From Perlucidibaca aquatica (GTDB lineage Bacteria > Pseudomonadota > Gammaproteobacteria > Pseudomonadales > Moraxellaceae), in the NCBI RefSeq assembly GCF_001676655.1, contig NZ_LZDB01000001.1, forward strand, positions 372,001-436,000: 64,000 nucleotides of DNA, written 5' to 3'. Positions 56,895 through 64,000 of this stretch are shown in pieces. A program made the position numbers and the translations under genes. The first letter of the stretch is position 1. Each line of letters opens with the position of its first letter. A model generated the notes under the pieces. The model saw only the letters and a program-made list of their open reading frames with translations, did no database searches and was not told the DNA's origin.

Positions 56895-57518
56895 ATGGCG
56901 ATTAAGGCAAAAGATTTAGGGCCGGATGTGCCGCGCCGAGGCAATGCCGTCGGCCAGTTTATCGGCGAGTTAATGTTGAAGTTGTTGCGCTGGGAAATCG
57001 TTGGCGTGCCGCTGTCGGCGCCCAAGGCCATGTTCATTGGCGCCCCGCATACGTCTAATCGTGATGCCTTAGTTGCCGTGGCCGTGATGCTGGCGTTGCG
57101 ATTGCGAATTAATGTCATGGTCAAGGCCGAGCTCTTTGTCGGCCCGTTCGGCAAGCTCATTCACTGGTTCGGTATGCGCCCGGTGTATCGCAGCAAATCC
57201 ATGGGTCTGGTCGAGCAGTCGGCTCAGCAATATCGCGAGACCGACAAGCTGTATCTGGGCATTGCGCCCGAAGGTACGCGCCATGCCTCTAAGGCGTGGA
57301 AGTCCGGTTTCTACCATATTGCGGTGATGGCGGGCGTGCCGATCCAGCCGTTCTCGCTGAATTTTGGCGAGCGCAAAATGGAATTTTTTCCCTTGTTTAC
57401 GCCGACCGGTGATATTGAAGCCGACATGAAGTACCTCATCGGTTTATATCGTGGCGTGGTGCCAGCCGACCCCAGTCGGCTCTCGATTCCGCTGCGCGAG
57501 TTAAACGAAAAGGACTAA
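56895..57518 (+). CDS. 1-acyl-glycerol-3-phosphate acyltransferase-like protein
   Basis: PlsC-fold acyltransferase of 207 residues. The HX4D catalytic motif appears as PHTSNRD near 53, and the substrate motif EGTR in APEGTRHASK near 122. Single N-terminal amphipathic segment. AGGAGGG ribosome site. It starts a tight three-gene unit (acyltransferase, PhaC-like hydrolase, acyl-CoA synthetase). Acyl acceptor unknown. Confidence 0.85.
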   Translation: MAIKAKDLGPDVPRRGNAVGQFIGELMLKLLRWEIVGVPLSAPKAMFIGAPHTSNRDALVAVAVMLALRLRINVMVKAELFVGPFGKLIHWFGMRPVYRSKSMGLVEQSAQQYRETDKLYLGIAPEGTRHASKAWKSGFYHIAVMAGVPIQPFSLNFGERKMEFFPLFTPTGDIEADMKYLIGLYRGVVPADPSRLSIPLRELNEKD

Positions 57519-57521
57519 GTT

Positions 57522-58766
57522 ATGAACCCGATTATGCGCCGCGCCTTGAATGCCGGACTGTCTGCGAATTCGCGAGTCGCCTCGGTGGTGGACAATGCGT
57601 TTGACTGGCTGTTTCTGCGCGAAACGCTGGTGCAATCGGGCCTTACCGCGCACGAAGTGATTTTTGAATCGGACCCGATGTCGCTGCGTTATTACCCGCC
57701 ACCCGCTGAGCAATTCATCGAGATGGCCGATAACGAACGCGTGCGCGTCGAGCATCAGCGGCATCCGGTACCGCTGGTTTTAGTGCCGCCGCTGGGTGTC
57801 ACCACCGAGTCGTTTGATTTAATGCCGCATCGCAGCCTAGTGCGCTATATGGCCGCCCGAGGCTTCCATGTCTATCTGATTGACTGGGGCAAGCCCCAAC
57901 GTCGTCATGCCCAGCTGGGTATGCAGGATTACGCACAGCACATGATGGGCGACGCCCTAGCGGAGGTGCGCCGTCACTCGGGTAGCGAAGATGTGTCGCT
58001 CATGGGTTGGTGCATGGGTGGCCTGCTGTCGCTGGTCTATATGGGGCTGACGCAAGATCAGCACATTCGCAATCTCATCACCATTGCCAGCCCCATTAAC
58101 ATGCGCGGTGGCGGCATTGTGGCGAAGGCGGCCACTGCCATGAATGCGCCCGCTCAATTGGTGCGCAAATTCAGTGGCTGGCGCTTACACAATCTGAATC
58201 CCAGCCGCCTGCATTCACCGGGCTGGATGACCACGTTGGGCTTTAAGCTCACCGATCCCATCGGCAGCATTACTACCTATTGGGACTTGCTGACCAAGCT
58301 CTGGGATCGCGACTTCGTGGAAAGCCACTCAACCACCGCCGACTACCTGAACAATATGCTGGATTATCCCGGTGGCGTGATTCAGGACATGATGGTGAAG
58401 ATGGCCATCGACAACCAGATGGCCACCGGCCGTATTGAAATTCGTGATGCCGTGGCGGATCTCACCACCATCACCGCCAATATGTTGGTGTTTGCCGGTA
58501 AGACCGATGTGCTGGTACCCGAGGGAATTGCCCGCCGCAGCATTGAATTGGTGGCCTCCAAAGACAAACAGTTCCATGTTTCCCCAGGCGGGCATATGGG
58601 CGTGATTCTCGGTAGCAAAGCCGTGAAGTCCGTTTGGGAGCCGACGGTGCAGTGGTTGTCGTCACGCTCGCAATGGTCAGCGGATGGCCGTCAACGCAGC
58701 AGTACCGCCGACATGACCGCGCGACAGGCGCGTCAACGCCGCATCGCGGAAGACCCAACGCTGTAA
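57522..58766 (+). CDS. PhaC-like alpha/beta hydrolase with Cys nucleophile
   Basis: Protein of 414 residues. The nucleophile elbow is GWCMGG with Cys164, as in polyhydroxyalkanoate synthases (GxCxGG), followed by Asp in AGKTDVLVP and His in SPGGHMGVILG. VLVPPLGVTTESFDL and YLIDWGKP also match the PhaC family. The length is between class III PhaC (about 355) and class I (about 560). It starts 3 bases after the acyltransferase. It may polymerise or transfer 3-hydroxyacyl groups, but no phaA, phaB or phasin genes are nearby. Confidence 0.82.
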   Translation: MNPIMRRALNAGLSANSRVASVVDNAFDWLFLRETLVQSGLTAHEVIFESDPMSLRYYPPPAEQFIEMADNERVRVEHQRHPVPLVLVPPLGVTTESFDLMPHRSLVRYMAARGFHVYLIDWGKPQRRHAQLGMQDYAQHMMGDALAEVRRHSGSEDVSLMGWCMGGLLSLVYMGLTQDQHIRNLITIASPINMRGGGIVAKAATAMNAPAQLVRKFSGWRLHNLNPSRLHSPGWMTTLGFKLTDPIGSITTYWDLLTKLWDRDFVESHSTTADYLNNMLDYPGGVIQDMMVKMAIDNQMATGRIEIRDAVADLTTITANMLVFAGKTDVLVPEGIARRSIELVASKDKQFHVSPGGHMGVILGSKAVKSVWEPTVQWLSSRSQWSADGRQRSSTADMTARQARQRRIAEDPTL

Positions 58767-58791
58767 GTTTATTTGTGGAAGGATAAAAGCC

Positions 58792-60468
58792 ATGCCAGCA
58801 GCAAACGCGCGTCGAGCCGATAAGTACCCGGTACAACGCTTGCTCGAACATGCCCGCAAAGCGCCCGACAAAATCTGGTTGGTGCAACCGGCTGGTGACA
58901 GCGTTCGCCAATGGACTTGGTCGCAAGCGGCGCGCGAAGTTGGTCGTATGGCAGCTGCCCTGAAGGCACAGAATTGGCCCGCCGGCAGTGCTATTGCTAT
59001 CTCGGGCCGGAACACCGCGCATTGGTTTCTCGCCGATTTAGCGATTCAGTGGGCAGGGCATGTCACTGTTGGTTTATTTCCTAAACAAGCGCCCTCGGCA
59101 ACGCAATACATCTTGCAGCACTGCGAAGCACGGGCGGTGTTTCTCGGGCCCATGCCTGATGGCGCGGATTTTCTGGCCGCTATTCCCGAAGGTGTGACCA
59201 CCATTCGTTTCCCGTATGTGGAAGCCCCGCATGCGGATATTGATTGGGACGATATGGCGCAGGCACAGTCCCCGCTCAGCCAATACGACAGACCCGAACC
59301 CGACACCCTGATGACGCTAATCTATACCTCGGGGACCACGGGGCACCCTAAGGGCGTGATGATTACCTATGGCGCGATGGCTTGGACAGCGCAATCTTTC
59401 CTGTCCAAGTTGCCACCTGCCTCAGCGCATGAGCGCCTGTTTTCCTACTTGCCCTTGGCCCATGTGCTGGAGCGCGCGGCCGTAGAAACCGCGAGTTTGC
59501 TCTGGCAGGCCGAAGTGCATTTTCTGGAAGCACTGGACAAGCTGGCGCAACAATTACCCCAAGTCGCTCCGACGCGATTCTTTGCCGTACCGTTGGTGTG
59601 GGGGCGCTTTAAGGCCGGCATCTTAGGCAAGCTCTCTGAGAGCAAACTCGATCGCCTCATGGCCATTCCCATTTTGCGTGATGTGGTGCGTTTCAAATTG
59701 CTGAAAACCCTGGGCTTACAGAATGTTCGCATGGCGCTATCCGGTGCCGCGCCAATTCCGGTGAGCACGCTGGAGTGGTACAAGCGCGTGCTCGGTTTGG
59801 AGATTTTGGAAGGCTACGGCATGACCGAAAACTTGGCCTATGTTGCTGCGGGTTTGCCCGGACGGACACGCCCCGGCTCCGTCGGTAAGCCCTTTCCGGA
59901 CTCCGGTTTCCGGCTCTCAGACGAAGGCGAAGTTCAGGTCAAGCACCCGGGCGTGATGGCCGGCTACTTGAAAGAGCCCGATAAAACGCTAGAGGCATTT
60001 ACCGCCGATGGTTGGCTTAAAACGGGCGATAAAGGCCGTCTAGACCACGATGGCTACCTCTACATCACCGGTCGTGTGAAAGACATTTTCAAGACGGCGA
60101 AAGGCAAGTATGTAGCGCCGGCGCCCATTGAGGGTGCCATGGCGAAATCGGCGTTGATCGATCAGCTCTGCTTAGTGGGCATGAATTTGACGCAGCCGGT
60201 CATGATCATGACGCTCACGGCCGATGCCTTGGACCTTCCACGCCAGACGGTTGAGCGCGAGTTATTGGTCCTGCTCGATACGGTCAATAGCGCCCTGGAG
60301 GATCACGAAAAAGTCGCCAAGCTCATCATCACCAGTGACAGCTGGACGATCGATAACGGCTTTCTGACCCCAACGCTGAAAGTGAAACGCAACCTCGTTG
60401 AGGCCAATTACGCGGGCTTGGTCGAGCGCGAGGCTGCCAATCGCCGGACGCTGTTGGTCTGGGTCTGA
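58792..60468 (+). CDS. Long-chain fatty acid--CoA ligase (AMP-forming)
   Basis: ANL-superfamily enzyme of 558 residues. P-loop LIYTSGTTGHPKGVM near 177, GYGMTENLAY near 343, TGDKGRLDHDGYLYITGR near 412 and the lysine-containing AKGKYVAP. The profile fits eukaryote-like long-chain acyl-CoA synthetases. It would activate fatty acids for the acyltransferase/PhaC-like neighbours or for beta-oxidation. It starts 25 bases after the PhaC-like gene and is convergent with yicC. Confidence 0.9.
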   Translation: MPAANARRADKYPVQRLLEHARKAPDKIWLVQPAGDSVRQWTWSQAAREVGRMAAALKAQNWPAGSAIAISGRNTAHWFLADLAIQWAGHVTVGLFPKQAPSATQYILQHCEARAVFLGPMPDGADFLAAIPEGVTTIRFPYVEAPHADIDWDDMAQAQSPLSQYDRPEPDTLMTLIYTSGTTGHPKGVMITYGAMAWTAQSFLSKLPPASAHERLFSYLPLAHVLERAAVETASLLWQAEVHFLEALDKLAQQLPQVAPTRFFAVPLVWGRFKAGILGKLSESKLDRLMAIPILRDVVRFKLLKTLGLQNVRMALSGAAPIPVSTLEWYKRVLGLEILEGYGMTENLAYVAAGLPGRTRPGSVGKPFPDSGFRLSDEGEVQVKHPGVMAGYLKEPDKTLEAFTADGWLKTGDKGRLDHDGYLYITGRVKDIFKTAKGKYVAPAPIEGAMAKSALIDQLCLVGMNLTQPVMIMTLTADALDLPRQTVERELLVLLDTVNSALEDHEKVAKLIITSDSWTIDNGFLTPTLKVKRNLVEANYAGLVEREAANRRTLLVWV

Positions 60469-60473
60469 GCGCG

Positions 60474-61346
60474 TCACTCGACGTTCTGAATCTGTTCCCG
60501 CATCTGCTCAATCAGCACCTTCAACTCAACTGATGAAAGGGTGCTGTCGGCGCTTACCGACTTAGAGCCCAGGGTGTTGGCTTCGCGATTGAGCTCCTGC
60601 ATGAGGAAATCGAGGCGACGGCCCACCGCGCCGCCACTGGCCAATACCCGGCGAATTTCGGTGACATGCGCGAGTAGGCGGTCCACTTCTTCAGCCACAT
60701 CCATCTTCTGCGCGAACAGCACCACTTCCTGCTCCAGCCTTTCAGCGGACAAATCGGCCTTGGCTTCCGCGACGCGTGCGAGTAGCTTGCTGCGGAAATG
60801 CTGAAGGATTTGCGGCAGGCGTTCCCGCACGCCGCTGACCTCGCGCTCGATGCCTTGCAGCCGGGCCTCGACCAGCTCATGCAGTGCGGCACCTTCGCGG
60901 GCACGCATGGCGATGAAGTCCTGCATAGCCTGCGCGAACAAAGCGTCGGCACTGGCGAGCAGGGCTGAAGCATCCACCTCTTGGGTGATCAGCACGCCGG
61001 GCAGGCGCAGCAGATCCACCGCATTCAGCGGGGCTGTATTGGCCGCGAGCTGATCGATCTCGCGCAATGCGCTGAGCAGCTGCTGTACGCGTGCGGTATT
61101 GATGGTCACGGCCTCGCTGCTATCCGCCGGTTCATAGCGTGCACTGATCTCGACTTTGCCACGCGCGACCTGTTCGCGCAGGCGATCGCGCCAGGCAAAC
61201 TCTCGCTCACGGACAGCATCGGCCAAACGAAAACTGGCTTCCAGATGCCGGCTGTTGACGGAGCGAATTTCGATGGCCAGCAGGCCTAAGGCGCTGCGTT
61301 GTTCAGCGCGGGCGAAGGCGGTCATGCTGTGAATGGGCTGGCTCAT
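60474..61346 (-). CDS. yicC: YicC-family endoribonuclease
   Basis: Protein of 290 residues of the YicC/YloC family: N-terminal [10 protein letters not shown] and [13 protein letters not shown]-like segment ([16 protein letters not shown]), C-terminal [20 protein letters not shown]. YicC is an endoribonuclease. It is divergent from rph (92-base gap), a typical arrangement in gammaproteobacteria. Confidence 0.95.
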   Translation of the reverse strand: MSQPIHSMTAFARAEQRSALGLLAIEIRSVNSRHLEASFRLADAVREREFAWRDRLREQVARGKVEISARYEPADSSEAVTINTARVQQLLSALREIDQLAANTAPLNAVDLLRLPGVLITQEVDASALLASADALFAQAMQDFIAMRAREGAALHELVEARLQGIEREVSGVRERLPQILQHFRSKLLARVAEAKADLSAERLEQEVVLFAQKMDVAEEVDRLLAHVTEIRRVLASGGAVGRRLDFLMQELNREANTLGSKSVSADSTLSSVELKVLIEQMREQIQNVE

Positions 61347-61438
61347 GCGCAGTTCTCGGGGCAGAAAAGACGAAGACGGTGATTGTAGCGGCTATACTCC
61401 ACGCCATTACAGATCTCTCATCATTCAGGAATGTTTCC

Positions 61439-62155
61439 ATGCGCGCTTCCGGCCGTCAGCTCGATCAGCTTCGCCCCGTCACCATCACCCGCGACTTTAC
61501 CTGCCATGCCGAAGGTTCGGTGCTGGTTGAGTTCGGCAATACCAAGGTGCTGTGCACGGCCAGCGTTGAGGCCGGCGTGCCGCGCTTTATGAAGGGTAAG
61601 GGCGAGGGCTGGATCACCGCTGAATACAGCATGTTGCCGCGCGCCACACACACGCGTAATCAGCGCGAAGCCAGCAAGGGTAAGCAGGGCGGTCGTACGC
61701 TGGAGATTCAACGTCTGATTGGTCGCTCGCTGCGTGCCATGGTCGATCTGAAGAAGCTCGGCGAAAACACCATCACCATCGACTGCGATGTGATTCAGGC
61801 GGATGGCGGCACACGCACGGCGGCGATCACCGGCGGTGCTGTCGCGCTGGTCGATGCCTTGACCTGGATGTTGAACCAGAAAATGATTAAGAACGACCCG
61901 CTGATTGGTCTGATTGCCGCGATTTCGGTGGGCATTGTTAAGGGCGAGCCTATGCTCGATCTCGAATACACGGAAGATTCAGCCTGTGATACCGATATGA
62001 ATGTGGTCATTAACCAGCTCGGCGGCATCATTGAGATTCAGGGCACGGCCGAGGGTGCAGCATTCTCGCGTAAGGAAGTGGATGCGCTCATGGATCTGGC
62101 CGAGAAGGGTGTGAAAGAGCTGGTGCAGGCGCAGCAGAAAGCACTGAACTGGTAA
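61439..62155 (+). CDS. rph: Ribonuclease PH
   Basis: Phosphorolytic 3'-5' exoribonuclease for tRNA maturation, 238 residues, the same length as E. coli RNase PH. Signatures: [33 protein letters not shown] and [18 protein letters not shown]. The start ATG at 61439 fits the family (MRASGRQ). Confidence 0.98.
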   Translation: MRASGRQLDQLRPVTITRDFTCHAEGSVLVEFGNTKVLCTASVEAGVPRFMKGKGEGWITAEYSMLPRATHTRNQREASKGKQGGRTLEIQRLIGRSLRAMVDLKKLGENTITIDCDVIQADGGTRTAAITGGAVALVDALTWMLNQKMIKNDPLIGLIAAISVGIVKGEPMLDLEYTEDSACDTDMNVVINQLGGIIEIQGTAEGAAFSRKEVDALMDLAEKGVKELVQAQQKALNW

Positions 62156-62194
62156 GCGGGTGAGTTAACTCAACACAACAAGAAGAGGTGGGTC

Positions 62195-62569
62195 ATGCCG
62201 GATTTTCACGTGTTCACACTGTTTGTGGCATTCAATACGGTGTTGCTGACGCTGCTCGCGCTTAATGTGTCGCGCGTTCGCATTGGCCTGCGCATTCCGA
62301 ATGGGGATGGCAACAGCATCCCCATGAAAAAAGCCATTCGTGCGCATGCTAATGGCGTCGAGCAAGTGGTGGTGTTTGCGCTGGTGCTACTGGCGCTGAC
62401 CTACCAGGCGCTATCAGCCGAATGGCTTCTGATGCTGGCGGCTACGTTCAGCGTTGCCCGCGTGGTGCATGCGCTGGGCATGTTAAAGCCGCATATTTTG
62501 GCGCGACAACTGGGTGCTGCGCTGACCTTTACGTTGCAGATTGTGGGCGCACTCTTACTGGTGTTTTGA
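62195..62569 (+). CDS. MAPEG-family membrane protein
   Basis: Protein of 124 residues with four hydrophobic segments and the MAPEG pattern: KKAIRAHANGVEQVVVFALVL near 48-68, then RVVHALGML near 87. Members include glutathione S-transferase-like membrane enzymes, but no specific activity can be assigned. GAAGAGG ribosome site. A terminator follows. Confidence 0.85.
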   Translation: MPDFHVFTLFVAFNTVLLTLLALNVSRVRIGLRIPNGDGNSIPMKKAIRAHANGVEQVVVFALVLLALTYQALSAEWLLMLAATFSVARVVHALGMLKPHILARQLGAALTFTLQIVGALLLVF

Positions 62570-62614
62570 GTGTGGCGCACTCACATAGCGACACAATACT
62601 GAACAATCCCTCAG

Positions 62615-62650
62615 AATTTCGCTGATAGCACGCTATTGGCGAAATTTTTT
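62615..62650 (+). terminator. Terminator after the MAPEG gene
   Basis: Stem AATTTCGC (62615-62622) with GCGAAATT (62639-62646) and nested ATAGC/GCTAT, followed by a T run. It lies 45 bases after the MAPEG stop in the 255-base gap before the next gene; the rest of that gap is AT-rich promoter-like sequence. Confidence 0.75.
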
Positions 62651-62824
62651 ACCAACAAAAACAATTACCTATTTCTATTCGTAGCGAGGATTTAGGCGAC
62701 TCAATATCCGACTTTTATCAGACCCTCAGTGGGCACTAAACTGCCATTGAAGGATGTAACAGTTATTGCTGACTTTTTCATGGTTGGCGCTGGCATCTGA
62801 TGATCAGGATAGAGAGGTCTCCTC

Positions 62825-63754
62825 ATGAACACTGCTACTGTGCTTGATTTCGCTGCCCATACGCCGGTGCAAAATAAGGCTATCCCTGTGCGGCATTTGG
62901 CGTTTAATTTCGATGCCAGTCAGGCCGACGATAAGTTTTATTTACGTGCGGAATTGGCTACCGCCTACTTTGAAGCCCTGTCCATTTTTCTGACCTACGG
63001 CGAAGACCTGGTCATTGATACCGCGCGTCATCATCGCCAGTTCCTCACCGACCCGTTACTCAAGCAGCGCGTCACCGCCTTGATTGGTCAGGAGGCTATT
63101 CATTCAAAAATGCATAATGAATGGAACGATGTGTTGGCGCAGCATCGCTTTCCTGTCCCGCTCTTCCGCTTCCTGGGCAGCAAGGTATTCGAGTACGGCT
63201 TTAATCGATTTCCGCAGCCCTTGAAGCTTTCCATGATGGCAGGCATCGAGCACTTCACGGCGGTGCTGGCGGAATTCATGATGAAGCACGAAGATAATTT
63301 CTTCGAAACCAGCGATGCGCAGCAGCGCGCCTTGTGGATGTGGCACATGCTGGAAGAGTCTGAGCACAAAGACATCGCCTACGATGTGTACCAGACTTTA
63401 TCGGCCAACTACCCCCTGCGGGTGGTGGGCTTCGTGATCGCCCTCATCACCATTACCGTATTAGTGCCTTTCGCCGCCACGCTCATTCCGGTTATTCGCA
63501 AGCCCAGCAATGTATTGAGCCTGAGCTACTGGAAAGATGTGAAACGCAGTGCCGCGCTGATTTTCGGGCGTGAAGACGGTGTTTACGGCAGCAGCCTGAG
63601 CCATATCTTTGACTATTTACGTCGAGACTTTCACCCGAATGATCATGACACCTCCGAATGGCTGGCCTATTACAAGCAGCGTCTGCTAGACCCCAAAACA
63701 GGGTTGCTCGCACCGTATTTCGTGCGTGAATTTACCCCTGGCCTGCAAGCTTAA
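62825..63754 (+). CDS. Metal-dependent hydrolase-like protein (PF10118 type, ferritin-like)
   Basis: Protein of 309 residues of the family annotated as predicted metal-dependent hydrolase (PF10118). It is helical with ligand-like motifs GQEAIHSKMHNEW near 97, GIEHFTAVLAE near 140 and MLEESEHKDIAYDVY near 178, consistent with a diiron/ferritin-like fold, and one membrane segment near 200-220. Activity is not known. An AGAGAGG ribosome site precedes it. Likely co-transcribed with the SDR starting 22 bases downstream. Confidence 0.85.
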   Translation: MNTATVLDFAAHTPVQNKAIPVRHLAFNFDASQADDKFYLRAELATAYFEALSIFLTYGEDLVIDTARHHRQFLTDPLLKQRVTALIGQEAIHSKMHNEWNDVLAQHRFPVPLFRFLGSKVFEYGFNRFPQPLKLSMMAGIEHFTAVLAEFMMKHEDNFFETSDAQQRALWMWHMLEESEHKDIAYDVYQTLSANYPLRVVGFVIALITITVLVPFAATLIPVIRKPSNVLSLSYWKDVKRSAALIFGREDGVYGSSLSHIFDYLRRDFHPNDHDTSEWLAYYKQRLLDPKTGLLAPYFVREFTPGLQA

Positions 63755-63776
63755 TCACTCCTGAGATACCTAAGTC

Positions 63777-64000
63777 ATGCTGAATTTTTTAAAAGGGCGA
63801 GCCACCAAGCCAAGTCACTCGGCGTATGCCGTGGTTACGGGAGCCGGCAGTGGCATTGGCCGTAGCTTTTCGCTGGAGCTGGCCCGCCGTCAGGGTGTGG
63901 TGGTGTGTGCCGACATTAATCTGGCAGCCGCCCAAGAAACGGTCGCGCTGATTGAGCAGGCCGGTGGCAGAGCGTATGCCGTGAGCTGTGATGTGGGCGA
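63777..64000 (+). CDS. Short-chain dehydrogenase, N-terminal part
   Basis: First 74 codons of an SDR: after MLNFLKGRATK comes the Rossmann motif VVTGAGSGIGRSFS and then the acidic ADIN at the end of strand 2, suggesting NAD(H) preference. The gene runs past the window end, so the catalytic YxxxK is not visible. It follows the PF10118-type gene by 22 bases. Confidence 0.9.
   Translation, partial: MLNFLKGRATKPSHSAYAVVTGAGSGIGRSFSLELARRQGVVVCADINLAAAQETVALIEQAGGRAYAVSCDVG

Overview
The window is chromosomal DNA from an aerobic gammaproteobacterium of moderate-to-high G+C, read with dense, operon-rich coding on both strands. The order rsmG-parA-parB-(START protein)-atpIBEFHAGDC-(CBS protein)-glmU-glmS, the gmk-rpoZ-spoT cluster, long PstC/PstA permeases with PhoU/PhoBR, the oxyR-recG pair and the rubredoxin/rubredoxin reductase pair all point to the Pseudomonadales. 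The closest feel is the Moraxellaceae (Acinetobacter/Perlucidibaca-like), but I could not test this by search.

Layout. 1-2623: end of rsmG, chromosome partition genes parAB and a START-domain exported protein. 2687-9900: complete nine-gene F1Fo ATP synthase operon with a visible sigma70-type promoter and a strong terminator. 9941-15987: CBS-domain protein, glmU and glmS (UDP-GlcNAc synthesis), then cstA and its small DUF466 partner. 16.1-18.2 kb: an AT-richer accessory island that looks like a short integron cassette array (attI-like site, two attC-like sites, three small cargo genes) with no integrase in view. 18.65-20.1 kb: a second accessory insertion carrying a rhuM-family gene between 66-bp direct repeats that duplicate the 5' end of the next gene. 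20.06-26.5 kb: small membrane protein, truC-like pseudouridine synthase, a GGDEF-EAL protein, uvrD and an acyl-CoA thioesterase.

26.6-35.9 kb: small exported protein, then the phosphate regulon pstS-pstC-pstA-pstB-phoU (Pho box in front, hairpin between pstS and pstC) facing phoB-phoR across a bidirectional terminator. 36.0-37.4 kb: ubiA and ubiC for ubiquinone. 37.46-39.5 kb: rubrerythrin, rubredoxin and rubredoxin reductase behind a good match to an OxyR site; oxyR itself is coupled to recG at 40.5-43.5 kb. 39.6-46.4 kb also holds a Sel1-repeat protein, an NAD-dependent epimerase-like protein and a large lipoprotein hydrolase. 46.4-50.05 kb: gmk-rpoZ-spoT-ridA on the minus strand.

50.2-60.5 kb is a lipid-metabolism block: fatty-acid-hydroxylase-like protein, TetR regulator, a peroxisome-style multifunctional beta-oxidation protein (SDR + MaoC hydratase + two SCP2 domains), an SCPx-type thiolase, DUF445 protein, an acyltransferase, a PhaC-like Cys-nucleophile hydrolase and a long-chain acyl-CoA synthetase. 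60.5-64.0 kb: yicC, rph, a MAPEG protein, a PF10118-type metal-dependent protein and the start of an SDR cut by the window end.

The most unusual parts are the integrase-less cassette array, the rhuM insertion with gene-restoring repeats, the predicted OxyR-controlled rubrerythrin/rubredoxin peroxide pathway, and the SDR-MaoC-SCP2-SCP2 fusion. No tRNA, rRNA, CRISPR array or complete insertion sequence was recognised.
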